From: Pseudopyrenochaeta lycopersici
Taxonomy: Eukaryota; Ascomycota; Dothideomycetes; Pleosporales; Pseudopyrenochaetaceae
Length of the DNA stretch: 64,000 bases
Assembly (NCBI GenBank): GCA_003313425.1
Contig: NHZP01000020.1
Coordinates: 930,001-994,000 of the forward strand
Direction of reading: 5' to 3'
Under the pieces are notes generated by a model. That model did not search any database. It had not been told where the DNA came from and saw nothing but the letters and a program-made list of their open reading frames with translations. Shown piece by piece: positions 12,137-24,820 of the stretch (positions are counted from its first letter, which is position 1; each line of letters opens with the position of its first letter). The translations under genes and the position numbers were made by a program.

Positions 12137-12539
12137 TGTTATAAACAGAAGTAGGAAGGGCGGCAGTTATAAGGATAAGGGAGGAGGCACAGACGACTAA
12201 CAAAGAGACTAAGCCTCTAAACTAACTAATAACGCTAGAGTTACGTAATCCTAGAAAACCTACGCTAAAATAGACTTAGTCCTATAAGATAGAGACGAAC
12301 TTAGAGAACCTAGAGGGAGCCTTATAGGAATCCTATAAGATAATTATATATATAGACTTATATAATATAGCCTTTATAGCATATTATAATTAACTTTAAA
12401 TAATCTATAAGTATACTACTATTTATACTTTCTATATTTAGCCTCCCTCTAGTACTGCACGTCTATAGAATACTGTAAAGAGAATTACTAGTTAACACTA
12501 GTTGCTTTATATTGTAACTACTTGATTAGATCTTTAACA
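12137..12539 (-). mobile_element. solo LTR of the Gypsy-6 family (403 bp)
   Basis: TGTTATAAACAGAAG...ATCTTTAACA with a perfect 5 bp duplication ATTTC (12132-12136 and 12540-12544). It splits the pogo-A transposase frame. The reverse complement aligns along its length with 52456-52858, the LTR next to the polypurine tract of Gypsy-6, which identifies the family. The strand given assumes the same orientation rule as in Gypsy-6. Confidence 0.85.
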
Positions 12540-13634
12540 ATTTCTACCTATATACGCAGCTATACGTAATATAGCTAATAAGCTACTATTAATACATAGT
12601 AGAAGTCTAGTTAGAATATATTAGCTATCTAACTTTATTAAGCGTTTAGATAGACTTATAACGCGTTTTACTTAGGTATATAATAAGTAACGAGCTCTAT
12701 ATAAGGATCTAAAGTTAGTTAATAGCTAGTTTAAGGAAGTAGAAGAAATAGAAGTAAAGTATAGTATATTAGATAAGGATATATTTAACTTTAATAAAGC
12801 TAGCTTTATAATAAGTAAGATAATAACTTAGCTAGTTATAACTAGGTTAGAGAGAAAAGAGTAGCTAAAGGCTATCTAGCTAAGTAACTATAAGTAGGTA
12901 ATATTAATTTAAAGTATTAATACTACTAGCTAAGTAATCTTACTCTTCTTAATCTTGACTAGCTAGTATTACTACTATACCTAGTACTAGAAAGAAGCTA
13001 TCTTATATAACTAGGCTATCTTAGTTAGTAATAATAGCTAGATAACTAATTAGCTTAAAGTAGTATAGCTAAAGTAGTTTAATACTTATATAAAGATAAA
13101 AGTAGTAAGCGCGCGTTAGCTACTTATCCTTAATAGCTATAATAGCTATTACTCTCTTAAATTTTAAGAGATTTATAAAAAAAGTAATATCTATACTCTC
13201 TATATACTACCTTACTTATTTTATTTACTATAGCCTCTTAATATTAGCTACTTCTCTCTTCTTAAGAAAGTATATAGCTACTAGATAGAGAGCTTAATTA
13301 AGGTCTATATTAACTATATTACTAAGCTTAAATTTCTACTTACTTTTAAAGTAGCTTTTAATTAAGCTTTTACTTTAGTTAATATACGCTTAGTATTTTA
13401 AGGAGTAGGCTTTATCTCTCTCTAGCTAAACGTTATCTTATTAAGGCTAGATATCTAGCTATATACGCTATTACTAGTAGCTTACTTAGGAGCTTAGTAA
13501 GGAGCTTAGTAAAGAGCTTAGTAAAGATCTTAGCTAAGAGCTTAGCTAAAAGCTTAGTAAGGAGCTCTCTAAGAGCCTTAAATACTAAAGAATATGTATA
13601 AGTTTAAAGCTTAATTAACTCTAATTAGTAATTA

Positions 13635-14109
13635 CAGTGCCCTTCCAAAAGTTCTCGCCGCTAATTTTTTTCCTCACCAAATTACACCAAAAAGTTTACT
13701 ATTTTAAGATAACTCTAAATTTTTCTATAAAAAGGATATATAATTAAAACTAAAATCTAAGATAGATAATATATTTATAGTAAGTATAAAAATATTTAAA
13801 TTAAATTACATTCTTAAGAATATATTATATATATATATTTCTAAAAAAGTAAGAAAAAATTAGAGAAAAAAGCACTTTTTACATACAAATTCTAAGAAAA
13901 TTAAAAAACTTTAACTTTAATCTTATATTATATAAGATAAGAATTTTTTTCTTTATATCCTTTTTTAAAATATTAAAGTTCTAGTAAATTTTTATAAGTA
14001 TTAATAATATTAAAATAAAAGAATATGTAGATAATAAGTTATTTTACTGTAAAAAGTGTTTGTTTTGGTGTAAAATCGCTTAGCGGCGAGAACTTTTAGA
14101 AGGGCACTG
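13635..14109. mobile_element. mariner-type MITE, 475 bp
   Basis: TIRs are CAGTGCCCTTCCAAAAGTTC... and ...GAACTTTTAGAAGGGCACTG, with TA on both sides (13633-13634 and 14110-14111). The interior is AT-rich and has no ORF. TTTCCTCACCAAA next to the left TIR recurs in several other MITEs of the window. Confidence 0.9.
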
Positions 14110-14610
14110 TATATTTAATAGTATAAGAGCTTATTACTAGCCTTAATTATTAAGGCGCTTAATTAGTTTATAAAGAAGGCTATAGTAAGAGCGTATAAAA
14201 CTAAGCTTATAAAGAGTAAGATTAATAACTTTAAGAAGGCTAATAAGGTAGTAACTTAGTAAAAGTAGCGTAAGAGAAAGTAGATTTAGAAGAGAAGAGT
14301 CTTAATAAAAATAGTTAGAGAGGATATAGTTACTTAATAAGAGGCTATTTAATAGATTAAGCGTAAAATATATTAAAGTAAAGAGTAATTAAGCCTTAGT
14401 AGTTAGGCTCTATTACGCTATAAAAAGTATAAAGAGACTAAATATAACTTATATATATATTAAAAACATACTATAAGTACTATTTAAGCTTATATATTAA
14501 TATCTATAGAGTACCTAAATTTATAGTTAAGCTATACGCTAATAGAGGTGCTTAAACTTAGTAGGGTGCGGTGCTTACTTGTCCGCGGCGCTCGCTTATG
14601 AGACACGTTA

Positions 14611-15350
14611 GTAGTCTATGACCTTGTTTTTATTACACTAAGAGACTACCTGTTGCTATATTACCCTCTTTGTAAATTTGTTCCGGTTACGCTTGACATT
14701 CAATCGCCACATCACTCCTTGAAATGGAACTTTTTAACGTGGACTTATTATGCCCCATCAAGGTTTATATTCGAGTGTTAAGTTATTTCAAGGTTGCGAA
14801 GGATTAACGCAGCGTTCCATGTGGCTACATTTGAGGGGAAGCCAATCTTGCTGTCCACCGTACTACGTTTAGGATTACTCGTTCTTCCATTGCGGCGAGC
14901 TATGCGGAGGATTACCTTGTAACACAACACTAATCTAGACAAGTAACAGCCATGAATTGAGCCATTACACCGCAGTGGAGGCCGAAGCTATACCTTTCAT
15001 ATTCCACATTTTTACTCGTATCTCGCATTTTTACTTCAACTTCCCGAATCCTTCACCGCAGATCGTACGGTATTGGTTGTTGATAGATGAAATTTAATGA
15101 AAGCTCCCTTAACCATCTCCGAAGACCATTATCTAGTGCACTGCTATACTTAGAGCATATGTCTGATGCGAACCCAGATAGGCCTCAGAAATGTGCATAT
15201 AAGGAGCATTGAATCTCCCATCACGACTTGCAAACTCATCAACACCATCTCAGAACCCAGAAAGCCCAGCCACAAACGTAATCTTCCCAAGTAAGCTTCA
15301 CCCACCTCCTTTCTCCCATTCAAAGCTCATGAACTCTACGAACAGTCAAG
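14611..15350 (+). promoter_or_regulatory. upstream region of the secreted-protein gene
   Basis: Unique sequence of normal composition between pogo-A and the effector candidate. A CATATAAGG TATA-like box at about 15197 is followed by a C/A- and CT-rich leader with no long ORF, and the start context is TCAAGATG. This is the layout of many fungal promoters. Nothing else is recognisable. Confidence 0.5.
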
Positions 15351-15755
15351 ATGCAGCTCAAGGCCATTGTCACCCTCTTCGCCCTTACGCACTCGGCATG
15401 CGCCTCAGCGATCCCTGACGCGGCTCCCAATGAAGGCGTCGAAGCCCGCGCAACCCGACTCAACTGGTTCGCAAGGCGTGATGGCGAGCAATGCAAGACC
15501 AACTGGAGTGACGTTTGTTTTGAGCACTGCGTCACCGACGGTACCGAAGCCGGGCGAAGATGCACGAGGAGTACTATCCGAAGTGACATTGTAAGGGATG
15601 ATTGCGGCATTTTTGAGCGAGTGCAAGTGCACTTGCACCTGCCCTTGAGCAAAGAATTGCTACAGAAATCTCAGGCAATGGCAATGGCAGACTTTAAACT
15701 TGCTGGATTGAAGAGTTTGGAAATGAGATACGACTGGGACCGGTTTGGTAGCTAA
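15351..15755 (+). CDS. small secreted cysteine-containing protein (effector candidate)
   Basis: A 134-residue protein with a basic-hydrophobic N-terminus (MQLKAIVTLFALTHSACASA) that reads as a signal peptide cut after A20. A short pro-like segment ends in Arg-Arg (residues 42-43), a possible Kex2 site, followed by cysteines C48, C56, C60, C71 and C85 (C-x7-C-x3-C-x10-C-x13-C). No known domain recognised. A GTAAGG donor at 15591 and CAG acceptor ending 15665 could define a 75 nt in-frame intron; splicing would remove C85 and leave four mature cysteines, but no clear branch site is visible. AATAAA follows the stop at about 15758. It lies 0.7 kb from pogo-A and 0.9 kb from the hAT stack, with no RIP damage. 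Function and host role are unknown. Confidence 0.7.
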   Translation: MQLKAIVTLFALTHSACASAIPDAAPNEGVEARATRLNWFARRDGEQCKTNWSDVCFEHCVTDGTEAGRRCTRSTIRSDIVRDDCGIFERVQVHLHLPLSKELLQKSQAMAMADFKLAGLKSLEMRYDWDRFGS

Positions 15756-16631
15756 AAATAAAGTCATTCATTTATTTGTTTTGCTTCCTTACCTAATGCT
15801 TCAATGCTCTAATTTGCTCCTTCATATTTACCGCTAAGGCCAGCTGGATGAAGCAGCGACTATGATGGTAATACAGGAGTTGTTGCAGATAGGAAGGTAA
15901 TCCTTAGTGAGGTTCATATCAGAATGAAGATAGCTGTTCTGCATCTAGCTACTGTAGTCCACGGTCAAAACCTGTACCGAAGCCCAGATCGACCGGACTG
16001 GCAACAATCAACTCGAACCCAATTACTTGATTGAGTTGATGGAGTTCAAATTGAGTTCGGGATAGAGGCTAGGTAGAGACGTGCCTGTCTTAAAAGCGCG
16101 CGCGGGGCTCAGCGCCAACGTGCAGCCTCGCCATTGCCCTTCCGCCGCGATTCTGGTGGGTCGCATTCGCCAGACAATTTTGTACAACATCTTTGTAGAT
16201 GTTTGAATGGTTTCCGATCGCTTGATATGAAATTCTAGGCTCGCAAACAGAATATTATGTGTAAGAAATAGTGACAGTGACAAAAGATCCTGTGTATTGT
16301 GTTGTGTCCTAGAGTAAGGCTAATACCACCATGTTAGACACCTGAGACGTAAGCATGGTATCGAGCTAGAGCCGTAATATCGTAAGTTGTCACACGAAGA
16401 ACAGAGAGCGCACAGTTGCACCGCGTACAGTAGTAAATTCTTAGAATGGATGTAAGCACGTGTTCCCTGTGACATCCGCATCTAGGCCTTACTTCTGGGA
16501 GGAGAAGATGTTTGTGGCATTTGGGTCAGCTTGAAAGAGGATAGGGGTCACAAAGCGAGCAGCGAATAAAGTGCCCTGAGGGGAAGCCAGAGGCTAGGAA
16601 ATGATCCATAGCTTGCCAAGCAACACTCAAT
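15756..16631. other. 3 prime flank of the secreted-protein gene, no gene seen
   Basis: Unique, normal composition. An AATAAA signal sits just after the stop codon. A GCATGGTATCGAGC stretch near 16351 loosely resembles a Copia primer-binding site, but no LTR could be paired with it. It ends at the hAT TIR. Confidence 0.4.
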
Positions 16632-16825
16632 CAGACCTGGACATCGTTCGTTTCCCCAAACGATCGTTTTGAACGATCGTTCATCGTCCGAAGGACGTTT
16701 ATGGCCAAGAACTGGTTCTTATTCTAATTGACTAGGTATTTACTATAGGAACTGTGAAAATCTCGTATATCTTAGCTATTCCTATTTCCTGTTTTAGGAA
16801 AGTTGTATAGGCAGCGCACAGGCTA

Positions 16826-18632
16826 ACGTGTTTCACCACCGAATCGCTACCCCACCACTACCAAAACGCCTACGCAGCGACGCAGCACAATACTACAATA
16901 GATATCTATACTGTGCGCAATAGTATATATTTATTCAGAAGCTTCGCTATCTTCTGCGTCCTCTATTTCTACCTTACAAGTGCGGGAGTTATGCCTAACC
17001 TCGCCGCAACGACCGCAGCGTCGTCCTACGCGCACCCTCTTCGTAGGCGTCTCGCCCTCCTCACGACTGCCACCCTCCTTTGCAGCGACTAAGTCAGCTA
17101 CCTTACTAACTGTTAGAGTCTCCTCTGCCCGTACGTAGCGCCGCTTACGGGTTTTACGCTTTGTTAATGCCTTAATCGCGTCTCGCAGGCGCGCTGTTTC
17201 TGCGCGCATCAACACTACCTTATGTGCTATCTGCTAAGCGCCCTTTGTAAGCTGCCTTACCTACTTATCTATAGAACTTATAGAAGAACTTCTCTACTTT
17301 TACATATAGTTTTGGATTAGCGTTGATTGCGCCTCTATTTTGCGGGTGTTGCGCGGCGTCTTCGCCTCCTAAGCGACGTTGTCTAGTCGTAGTAGAGTTA
17401 GCGTACGCAGCTTTACATTAAGCTTTAATAACACCGCTTCTAGGTTATGTGAGATTAGCCTAGCGCCTCTAAACCCTGCGCGAATATTCTCTAGCGTAAA
17501 GACCTTCTTAAAGGTTGCTTTAAAGGCTAGTAGAAAGGTCTCTTTACTAATGTAGTAGATGCGACTGCGTGCTAAGGCTAAGATCTCGTCGCTGTACTTG
17601 CGCTTTAACGGCGAGAAGCAGGCGACGTTAAGTAGCTGCAGCAGGTGTAACGAGTATAAGGGCATGTAGATAGTAATTATCTTCTTCTCCTTACAGAGAT
17701 CTTAGAAATTAACTAAATAGTGGCTCTTATAGCTGTTAATAATAAGCAGCCTATGCGTTCTAACAGGCTTCGCATGCGAGTTGAAGTGTTCTAGTTAGGT
17801 AAGCGCTAAATCGTTGTTTATCTAGCTAGTAGGACTAACTTAGATAACCTAGTCGTGTAGTAGATCTTTAGTAAACTAGGCAGAGATAAGAAACAGTGGG
17901 ATTACCTTCCCTGTCGCGCTGACGCCTTATACTAGGGTAACCCACTCGCGATTACTAGGCTAGAGTTTCTTCCGTTTCCTAGGCTTCTCTAAGCCTGTAA
18001 TAACTAGCTAAGACGATATCTTGCCTACTAAGAAACTAGACTCGTTAAAGTTATACATGTTCTTATCTGTAATACTGTACTTTTACCTTTATGTTCTAAA
18101 CTAGCGTAAACTAGGGCTGGATAATTGCTGGGTCCTCGTAGGCAGCTCGCTGGCGATCATACAGACGGCTCTATCGCGTTCGCAGCTCAGGTGTACGCTG
18201 AACGAACCTATTAACCTAGTTCTTACCAACAGCCTGACCACTACGCTCTCTTAGCAGTTTATCTGCTATATCTTATACGTCTGCCTTTAAGGAGGGTATG
18301 CCACGTTCAGACTCCTTAAGTACACGCTGTAAAATAACCTCCTCTTCTAACTTTGTAAGGCGCTTTGCGTTCGGCTCGCAATCGCGTTAAGAGCGTCTTC
18401 CTGCGCGTTAGTTAACAAGTGTTCTTCGTAGGACTTTGTAGATTGCTGTAGCGCAGCTATTACTTTAGAATTGCTAGGAATTAATATCTTAAATAGTAAG
18501 CTGTAGGTCGCCTTTAGTATAAGTAATTTGGAGATTGTGTGGTTGTGCTATTACTTGAAGTTGCTGCGCAGGCGTTTTGGTAGTGGTGAGGTGGCGACTC
18601 GGTGGGGTTGGCGACTCGGTGGTGAAACACGT
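16826..18632 (-). mobile_element. pogo-B: pogo/Fot1 element, 1.8 kb
   Basis: TIRs are ACGTGTTTCACCACCGA... and ...TCGGTGGTGAAACACGT, with TA on both sides (16824-16825 and 18633-18634). The right TIR contains a tandem duplication of TGGCGACTCGGTGG-like units. It is moderately RIP-mutated and inserted in the 3 prime part of the hAT element. Confidence 0.9.
16931..18520 (-). pseudogene. pogo-B transposase, partly open
   Basis: The C-terminal part is still open (17215-16931) and ends in an intact zinc knuckle (CGRCGEVRHNSRTC). Upstream, 17665-17369 encodes the well-conserved LKRKYSDEI, TFLLAFKATFKKVF and ENIRAGFRGA blocks of fungal Fot1/pogo transposases. Stops separate these blocks, and the catalytic and HTH regions (about 17700-18450) are recognisable only in pieces. 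The changes are mostly TGG-to-TAG and CAG-to-TAG, as in RIP. Non-functional. Confidence 0.8.
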
Positions 18633-19648
18633 TATACTATATATTATTCAGCCAAGCTCTTTTAAATAGGATTTCCTATCTTATTAACGCCTATATATAA
18701 AAATTGCTCAGCTTATTTAAAAAAAAAACAGAGCTTACAATCGCTGCTAACTGTTACTACAGTTCTAGTGTTGAGAACGACTATTAGCCAGCTCCCTTAC
18801 CGTGGTTTACCCCGTTATGCACAGGACGGCGTTATGCACGCATTTCCTCACCAAAATTCAGCAAAACTACCTGCTTTTAAAGCGTAATATCTCTTTAATA
18901 AGTAGCTTAAATAAAAAACTCTTAATATATCTTTTATAGATATTCTATAAAAGATTAATCTTATCTCTTTAGATTTTTAAAATTACTTAGATATACTTTT
19001 TTTTTAATTTTTCTCTTAAAATAGTAATTAGCTATAAAGATTTCTAGTAAGCTAAAGGTTTTAGACTTTTATATAGTAATAGAATCTAAAATAGTTTTTC
19101 TTAAAAACTATCTAGTTCTTAAGTTATTCTAGAAAACCTATTTTAGAAAGGTATTGTTACAAGAGGCTACGAGTAGGGATTTCAACGCTTAACTAATAGC
19201 TTAATTATTATACTACGTACAATCTTAGGTGTAATACAAGACGTTGCGTAAAGAAGAGAAGAGAACAGAAACTTAGGTGCAGAAGAATACTTAAGGGCTA
19301 GGCCTGTGCTTGAGCTTAGGCCTTAACAAGGCTAGCTAATTTAGGTGTTATAGGAACTACAGTAGTTACTATAATAGTACTCCCCTCTTACTCTTAAGCT
19401 CCTGCGAGGGGTGTTTATAGAGTAGTATTATTACTAGTGTTAGGTTTATATCTTTGCGTAGTAAGGACTTTACTCTTACTCTTACGTAGTTTTAAGTAGC
19501 TCTAAGATATTAGGGTACCTCTTATAAAAAATAGTTATAGCTTAATTATCTTTTAGGTCTGCAGCAGGTTCCTAACTTATCTTATTATAGCCTGTCTACT
19601 TTACTAGATATTTATATTAGTTGCGTTGTCTGTTAAGACGCAGGTCCT

Positions 19649-19898
19649 TGTTATGGGCGAAGAGGCCTGACTAACGAGTGTGCATTTGTCCTATACTACA
19701 GAAGGAGAAAGATAGAGAAGAGGTTACAGGTATCCTTAGAGGATATATATATATGTTCGCACGAGTGAAGAGGAACGTGCTCCTCTGGCTGCTAACTTGT
19801 ACGAGCTAATAAGAAAAGGGGGCAGAGGAGATTAAGGAGTTCTTTCCCCGTGCGATAGTAGCGAAGCCTCTCCTGCTTAAAGGGCGCAGCCCATTACA
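19649..19898 (-). mobile_element. solo LTR of the Gypsy-2 family (250 bp)
   Basis: TGTTATGGGCGAAGAGG...CCATTACA, same length as the Gypsy-2 LTRs, with a perfect duplication GTCCT (19644-19648 and 19899-19903). It is less RIP-mutated than the Gypsy-3 sequence around it. Confidence 0.95.
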
Positions 19899-22800
19899 GT
19901 CCTCTATACTTTTAACAAAGTACTCCTCTTCTTTATCTACTATTACTAGTCTAAGTAGTATTACTTATTAACTAGGTAAGTAGTCTAACTTAGCTGCAGC
20001 TAGTTAGAGTAGAGAGACGTAGAAAACTAGGTATATCTTTATAGATTTAGGCAGTTTAAGTCTGTACGAGTAAGAGGAGATCTTCTTAGCTACGCAGTAG
20101 GGGCTAAGATTCTTCTAGTCTAGCTTCTTTAAAGCTTATTAAGTATAGATATTTTAAGTATTAAGCTAGACTTCGTCGCCTACTTTATACGTAGGTGCTA
20201 GAAGGCGTTTCTTATTTACGTATTCCTATTAACAGGCTTAGGCCTATATTATTTCTTTGCAGATAAACTCTATTATATTACGCATCTTCTTAATTATCTA
20301 GTTAGCTTCTTAGGCCTGTAGAGCCTAGTACAAGGCTCTCCTTATATTTAAGGGCGGTTTAAAACCTATTTATAGGTTCTAGCTAAAGCAGGCTATTATT
20401 AGGGATAACCTAGTTAATTCTAAGACTGTATTATTAGCTTTAAATTAGGCGATAGGTAAGCAGCTAACCTAGTTAGTTTGCTGATAGTTCGTATACGCGC
20501 GTAGGACCTGCTCTATTACTAAATTTATAATCTTAGTCTGGCCCTTAGTTTTAGGGTAGTAGCTAGTTAAATAGCGTTAGTTAATTTTTAATTATTTGCA
20601 GAGTCCGTTAAAGAAAGTAGAGACGAACTGTCTGCTACAGTTAAAGATAATCGTATTTGGAAGGCTATGATATACCTACACGTAGCGAATAAACAGCTAG
20701 GTAACGTCTAGAGCTTCTATCTTAGCATAGGGGATTAGGTAGCAGTATTTAAATAGCTAATTAACTACTACTATAATATTAGTACATCCTTTAGATTTAG
20801 GGAGGTTAGTTATAAAGTTAACTAATATATCTTGCTATTATCTTTCAGGTACTAGTAGAGGCTTAAGCAGGCCGTAATACTTCTCGCAAGAGGCTTTTAA
20901 TTATTAGCAGGTATAGTAGTAAGTAATATAACAGCAGATTATCTAGAACATATTTAGCTAGTAGTATTCTCTTTAGAAGATTTCTAACATCTTTCCTTAT
21001 CCTAAGTAGCCGCCTACAGAGGAGTCGTGTACTGCGCGTAAGAGCTTAATAATAAGTTCGTCATATGTAAGGATTACTAGTTATCCCTAGTAGTACAGGC
21101 GCTAATTTTATTCTTTATATTCTAAGAGTAAGACTTTCTTAGATCGCTAAGTATTAGTCCTTAATAGGGCTAAGATTTCCTGTATAAATAGGTTAGAGTC
21201 ATATTCTACGTTAATAATCTCTTAGATAGAGCGTTTAGTTTCTAATAAAGAAAGATTATAGGCGCTAGAGAGTGCCTTAGATATTAGATATTTAAACAGA
21301 TCTAGTTGTAGCAGTATCTATTTATAAGCGTTATATACCTCTTCTTAGGCAGGCTAGTCTTAGGAGCGTCGTGTTAGTGCGTTAGGCTTTTCTCCTAGCT
21401 TACCTAGTTAATACGTAATTATAAAGTTAAAACAGAATAAGTACTCTAACTAGTAGGCTTATTAGTAGCTTAGTTGTTTTATAGTCGCGAAATACTACAG
21501 GTTCTTATAATTACTTAATATATTAATTAAGAAGTAGGCTCCCTCTAGTTCTAGTCTCTAGTATTCAAAGCAGCGTACGATTACGAGTAATTCCTTATTA
21601 TATATCTTGTAATTACTCTTAGCAGGGTTCATTCTCTTTAAGTAATACGCAATAAGCTAGAGGACCCCTCCCTCGTCCTTCTAGGATAAAACTCCTACTA
21701 TTACGTAGTCTAAGGCGTTAGCCTTAATAACTATAAGTAGGTTAAGGTTAAAGTAATAGAGAATTAGAGCAGTTATAAAAGCTTATTTTAAATTATTAAA
21801 TACTTCATAGTAAGCGTTAGTAAAGGAGTACTTAGTGTCCTTCTTTATTAGGTGTACTAGAGGTATAGCTATATATAAGAAGTTATTAATAAACCTCTAG
21901 TAGAAGTTAGCAAACCCTAGGAAAGCACGTACGTCTTTTACGTTCTTTAGGTATTCCTAGTCTTAGATAGCTTAAACCTTTCTAAGGTCTATCTTTACTC
22001 TACTTATAGTAATTATATAGCCTAGGTATATAACTTTAGATTAGTAGAACTCGTACTTATTAATATTAAGTTATAATCTAGCTTCTTATAAGGCTCTAAG
22101 GATAAATTAGACATATTCTTAGTACTCTTATAAGTTCTTACTATAGATTAAGATATTATTAAGGTAAGTAGTATAGAAAATATCTAGGTATAGACGTAGG
22201 ACGTTGTTTACGAAGTATCAGAACGTGCTTAGCGCGTTAGCTAAGCTAAAGGGCATAATAAGATACTTAAATATACTGTATCTCGTACAGAAGGCAGTTA
22301 GCTATTTGTCTCCTTCTATAATATAGAGGCAGTTAAAGGCAGTAATAATATTAAGCTTTATATAGTACTTAGCTTTACTAAGTTAGTTTAGGGTTTCCTA
22401 GATTAGTAGTATTAGGTATTAGTTCTTAATAGTAATAGTATTAAGGCCTTAGTAGTTTATATAGAATTAAAGGCCTCCTCCTAGTTTCTTAATAAAGATA
22501 ACAGGTAAGGTAATAGGGGATAAGCTAGCTTAGATAAAGCCTTTTAAGAGGTTGTCTTTAAGGTATTTATATAATATAAGTAGCTTATTCTAAGATATGC
22601 TGTACAGTAGCCTAAGGTTAGGTTGTTTACCTTCCTTAAGGTTAATCTTATAATTGTATAGCTATCTTTTAGGTAGCTAATCTAACTCTTATTATAAAAA
22701 GACTATAAGTAGATTATAATATTCAGCAGGCACTTTAGTAGCTAGGTTAGTGTAGGTTTTAGGAGTAAGGGCTTTGTTAATATTAGCGATTAATACTGCG

Positions 22801-23849
22801 AATATTTTATAGTCTTACTTCTTAGCTAGGTAAATAAGTAGTTTAGCTCTAATATAGTATATATCTAAGTTAGGTTAAGACAAGAGGTTAGGTTCTTCTT
22901 CTCTATTAGGTCTTAAAGCAGGAGTCTCTAGGGACTCTTCTACAGGTTCTTTTAGTTAGTAATTTATCTTAAGTAACTAGTAGTTATGTTAGTATTAGAT
23001 AGTTAGGTTTAGGTAAGTAGGCCTAGAGTAACTAGTATAGACTAGTACACTAGCTAAGGCTTTAGTCTTTAGTAAGTTTATGTTATAGTTCTTGCGTAGG
23101 CAGCGTTTAGGGCACTATTAAGCGTTAAACTTTAGCTATTTATACTTATAATCTATACTAATCTTATACTTATATATCTAAGGTTAGCTAAGGATTATAT
23201 TATAACAGCCTATATTTATAACGTATAGGTATAGGTTCTCTATATATTTTCTATAGTAGAGGGTTAGGTTAATAGTATAAGAGACTTCTTTACTATTAAG
23301 TACAGTTCTAGTAAATCTAGTTAGGTATATAACGTAAGGCAGTAGTATTTAATTTAGTTTTAGGTTACGCGTAAGATCTCTATAAATATAACTAATACTA
23401 GTTACTCTAGTATTAATAAGGGCTTTTAGGTTACTCTTTATAAGGCCTTATTAGATTAAGCAAGGTATAGTTATACTATATTTCTATAAGTCTTAATAGG
23501 GCGTAGCTTAGAGTTTAGCAGAGATTTAGTAAGTACGCAGTCCTAGGGAGTAACTTATCCTTAGGACAAAGCTTTTCCCTTACAAGAGTAGGAATAAGCT
23601 GCTTTATATCCGCGAGATTATCTTAAGCTACTAGTTAAGGTTAAGGATCTGCGACTCTAAGGGCTTTTTAGTAACTGCAGATAATAACTATTTATACATA
23701 GTTAGAGTAGGAGAATAGAGTAGTAATAGGAGATATAATCTTTAGAGTTATATTTAAAACAGCGTCCTTTCTTAATCTATTTTTAACGCTCCGCAGAACT
23801 AATAAGTACGTAGTTAGTAACGTTAATCTCTATTTCTATTAGACACTAG

Positions 23850-24228
23850 TGTGCCGTTGCACAGGGTACCTGGGCAATTAGGTGATGATGGGTTTCCTTT
23901 GTCAGCGAGATTTGATGATAAGACTTGGAGATGCGAGAGATCTCAACGTTATGCACCATCCATCATGCACCATGCACCACACTCCACGATAATTCACTTC
24001 AAAACTGAGATTTTGCAGAGTAGCTAGTGCATTAGCTACGTCAATTCAATGAGATTTCAGACCATTTTGTTTGTTACTTTTAATCAGGCTCTATACTTAC
24101 CTTCGTTTCTGGCAGACTGCACAGGCAGGGCTGCTGCTGTTATCCACGCACGTTTTGACTCCAACGTTACCTCTCATTCACAACACCAGAACTGCGGGAT
24201 TGTGCCGAACCACCTTGTTAACTCCACA
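23850..24228. mobile_element. TGTG/CACA short element, copy 2 (379 bp)
   Basis: Inverted copy of 2501-2871. It starts TGTGCCGTTGCACAGGG and ends AACTCCACA, flanked by CTAG on both sides (23846-23849 and 24229-24232). It differs from copy 1 by a few substitutions and small indels, such as an extra CATCATGCAC unit. Not RIP-mutated. Confidence 0.8.
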
Positions 24229-24518
24229 CTAGCGTTGTTTAGGTTAAGATAGTAAGTAACGTAAATTATTATTATATAACGTAATTAGGTTCACATAATT
24301 ATTTAGGGACTAAGAGATTATTACGCTAACTATAACTCTTCTTAAATTATTAGAGAGAGAGTAGTAGAGTTAGTTAATCTAAGCTCCTTTATTTAGGTTA
24401 GTATTAGCTACTAGCCTTCTAAAATTTGCAAAGTAAGATAAGAAGTTCTTCTTTCTTTATTTTAAGTTATCTAATTAGCTCTACGTAGTAAGTTCTTAGT
24501 TTAGATCTCTATAGGTAG

Positions 24519-24820
24519 TGTAAGGCAGTCAACACGCACAGTTGGGACGGTCTTAGTTGAAGAAACTCAATTTAAAAGGAAATGGACAAAATAGCAGATA
24601 CCTCTTACCTTCGGGGGAGAGGTGCTGCCTATATACATGAGCTAGAGCAGGCTAGTCCCGATCCAGTTACCTAGCTTGGTGAAAGGTAAGAGGTAACAGT
24701 TACCTTTCACCTGCGTCTAGTAACTTGGCAGGATCGTTACCTTTCACCTGCGTCTAGTAACTTAGAAGGATTGAACCCTTTCACCTGCGTCTAGTAACCT
24801 GAAAGGATTGAACCCTAACA
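24519..24820. mobile_element. solo LTR, family with internal 37 bp repeats, copy 1 (302 bp)
   Basis: TGTAAGGCAGTCAACACGC...GAACCCTAACA with a perfect duplication GGTAG (24514-24518 and 24821-24825). The 3 prime half holds three tandem units of about 37 bp containing CACCTGCGTCTAGTAAC. The second copy (39161-39499) has four units. No full-length member is present in the window. Confidence 0.9.

Larger units (their letters stand above)
12060..14500 (+). pseudogene. pogo-A transposase remnant (DDE_1 type)
   Basis: Reading through many TAG/TAA codons gives the usual Fot1 order: an HTH-like N-terminus (LEEEVIVNYIL, about 12075, resuming after the solo LTR with AAIRNIANKLLL), then a catalytic core with an NFNKASF stretch (about 12790), a DDE-like LILNSYNSYYSLKF block (about 13125), a region ending FTLVNIRLVFQG (about 13370-13410), and after the MITE a degraded zinc knuckle near 14407 in which Cys codons are Tyr. 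Substitutions are the C-to-T and G-to-A type expected of RIP. Non-functional. Confidence 0.8.
11800..14608 (+). mobile_element. pogo-A: full-length RIP-degraded pogo/Fot1 element
   Basis: The TIRs start ACGTGTCTCACAAGCGAGCG and end CGCTCGCTTATGAGACACGT, with a further imperfect match about 60 bp inward. TA lies on both sides (11798-11799 and 14609-14610), the target duplication of Tc1/mariner/pogo elements. The interior encodes a stop-ridden Fot1-type transposase on the plus strand. A solo LTR (12137-12539) and a MITE (13635-14109) are nested inside. Confidence 0.9.

Noticed and set aside
16300..16400. Copia-like primer-binding-site resemblance (GGTATCGAGC)
   Set aside because: No paired LTR, target duplication or pol sequence nearby.
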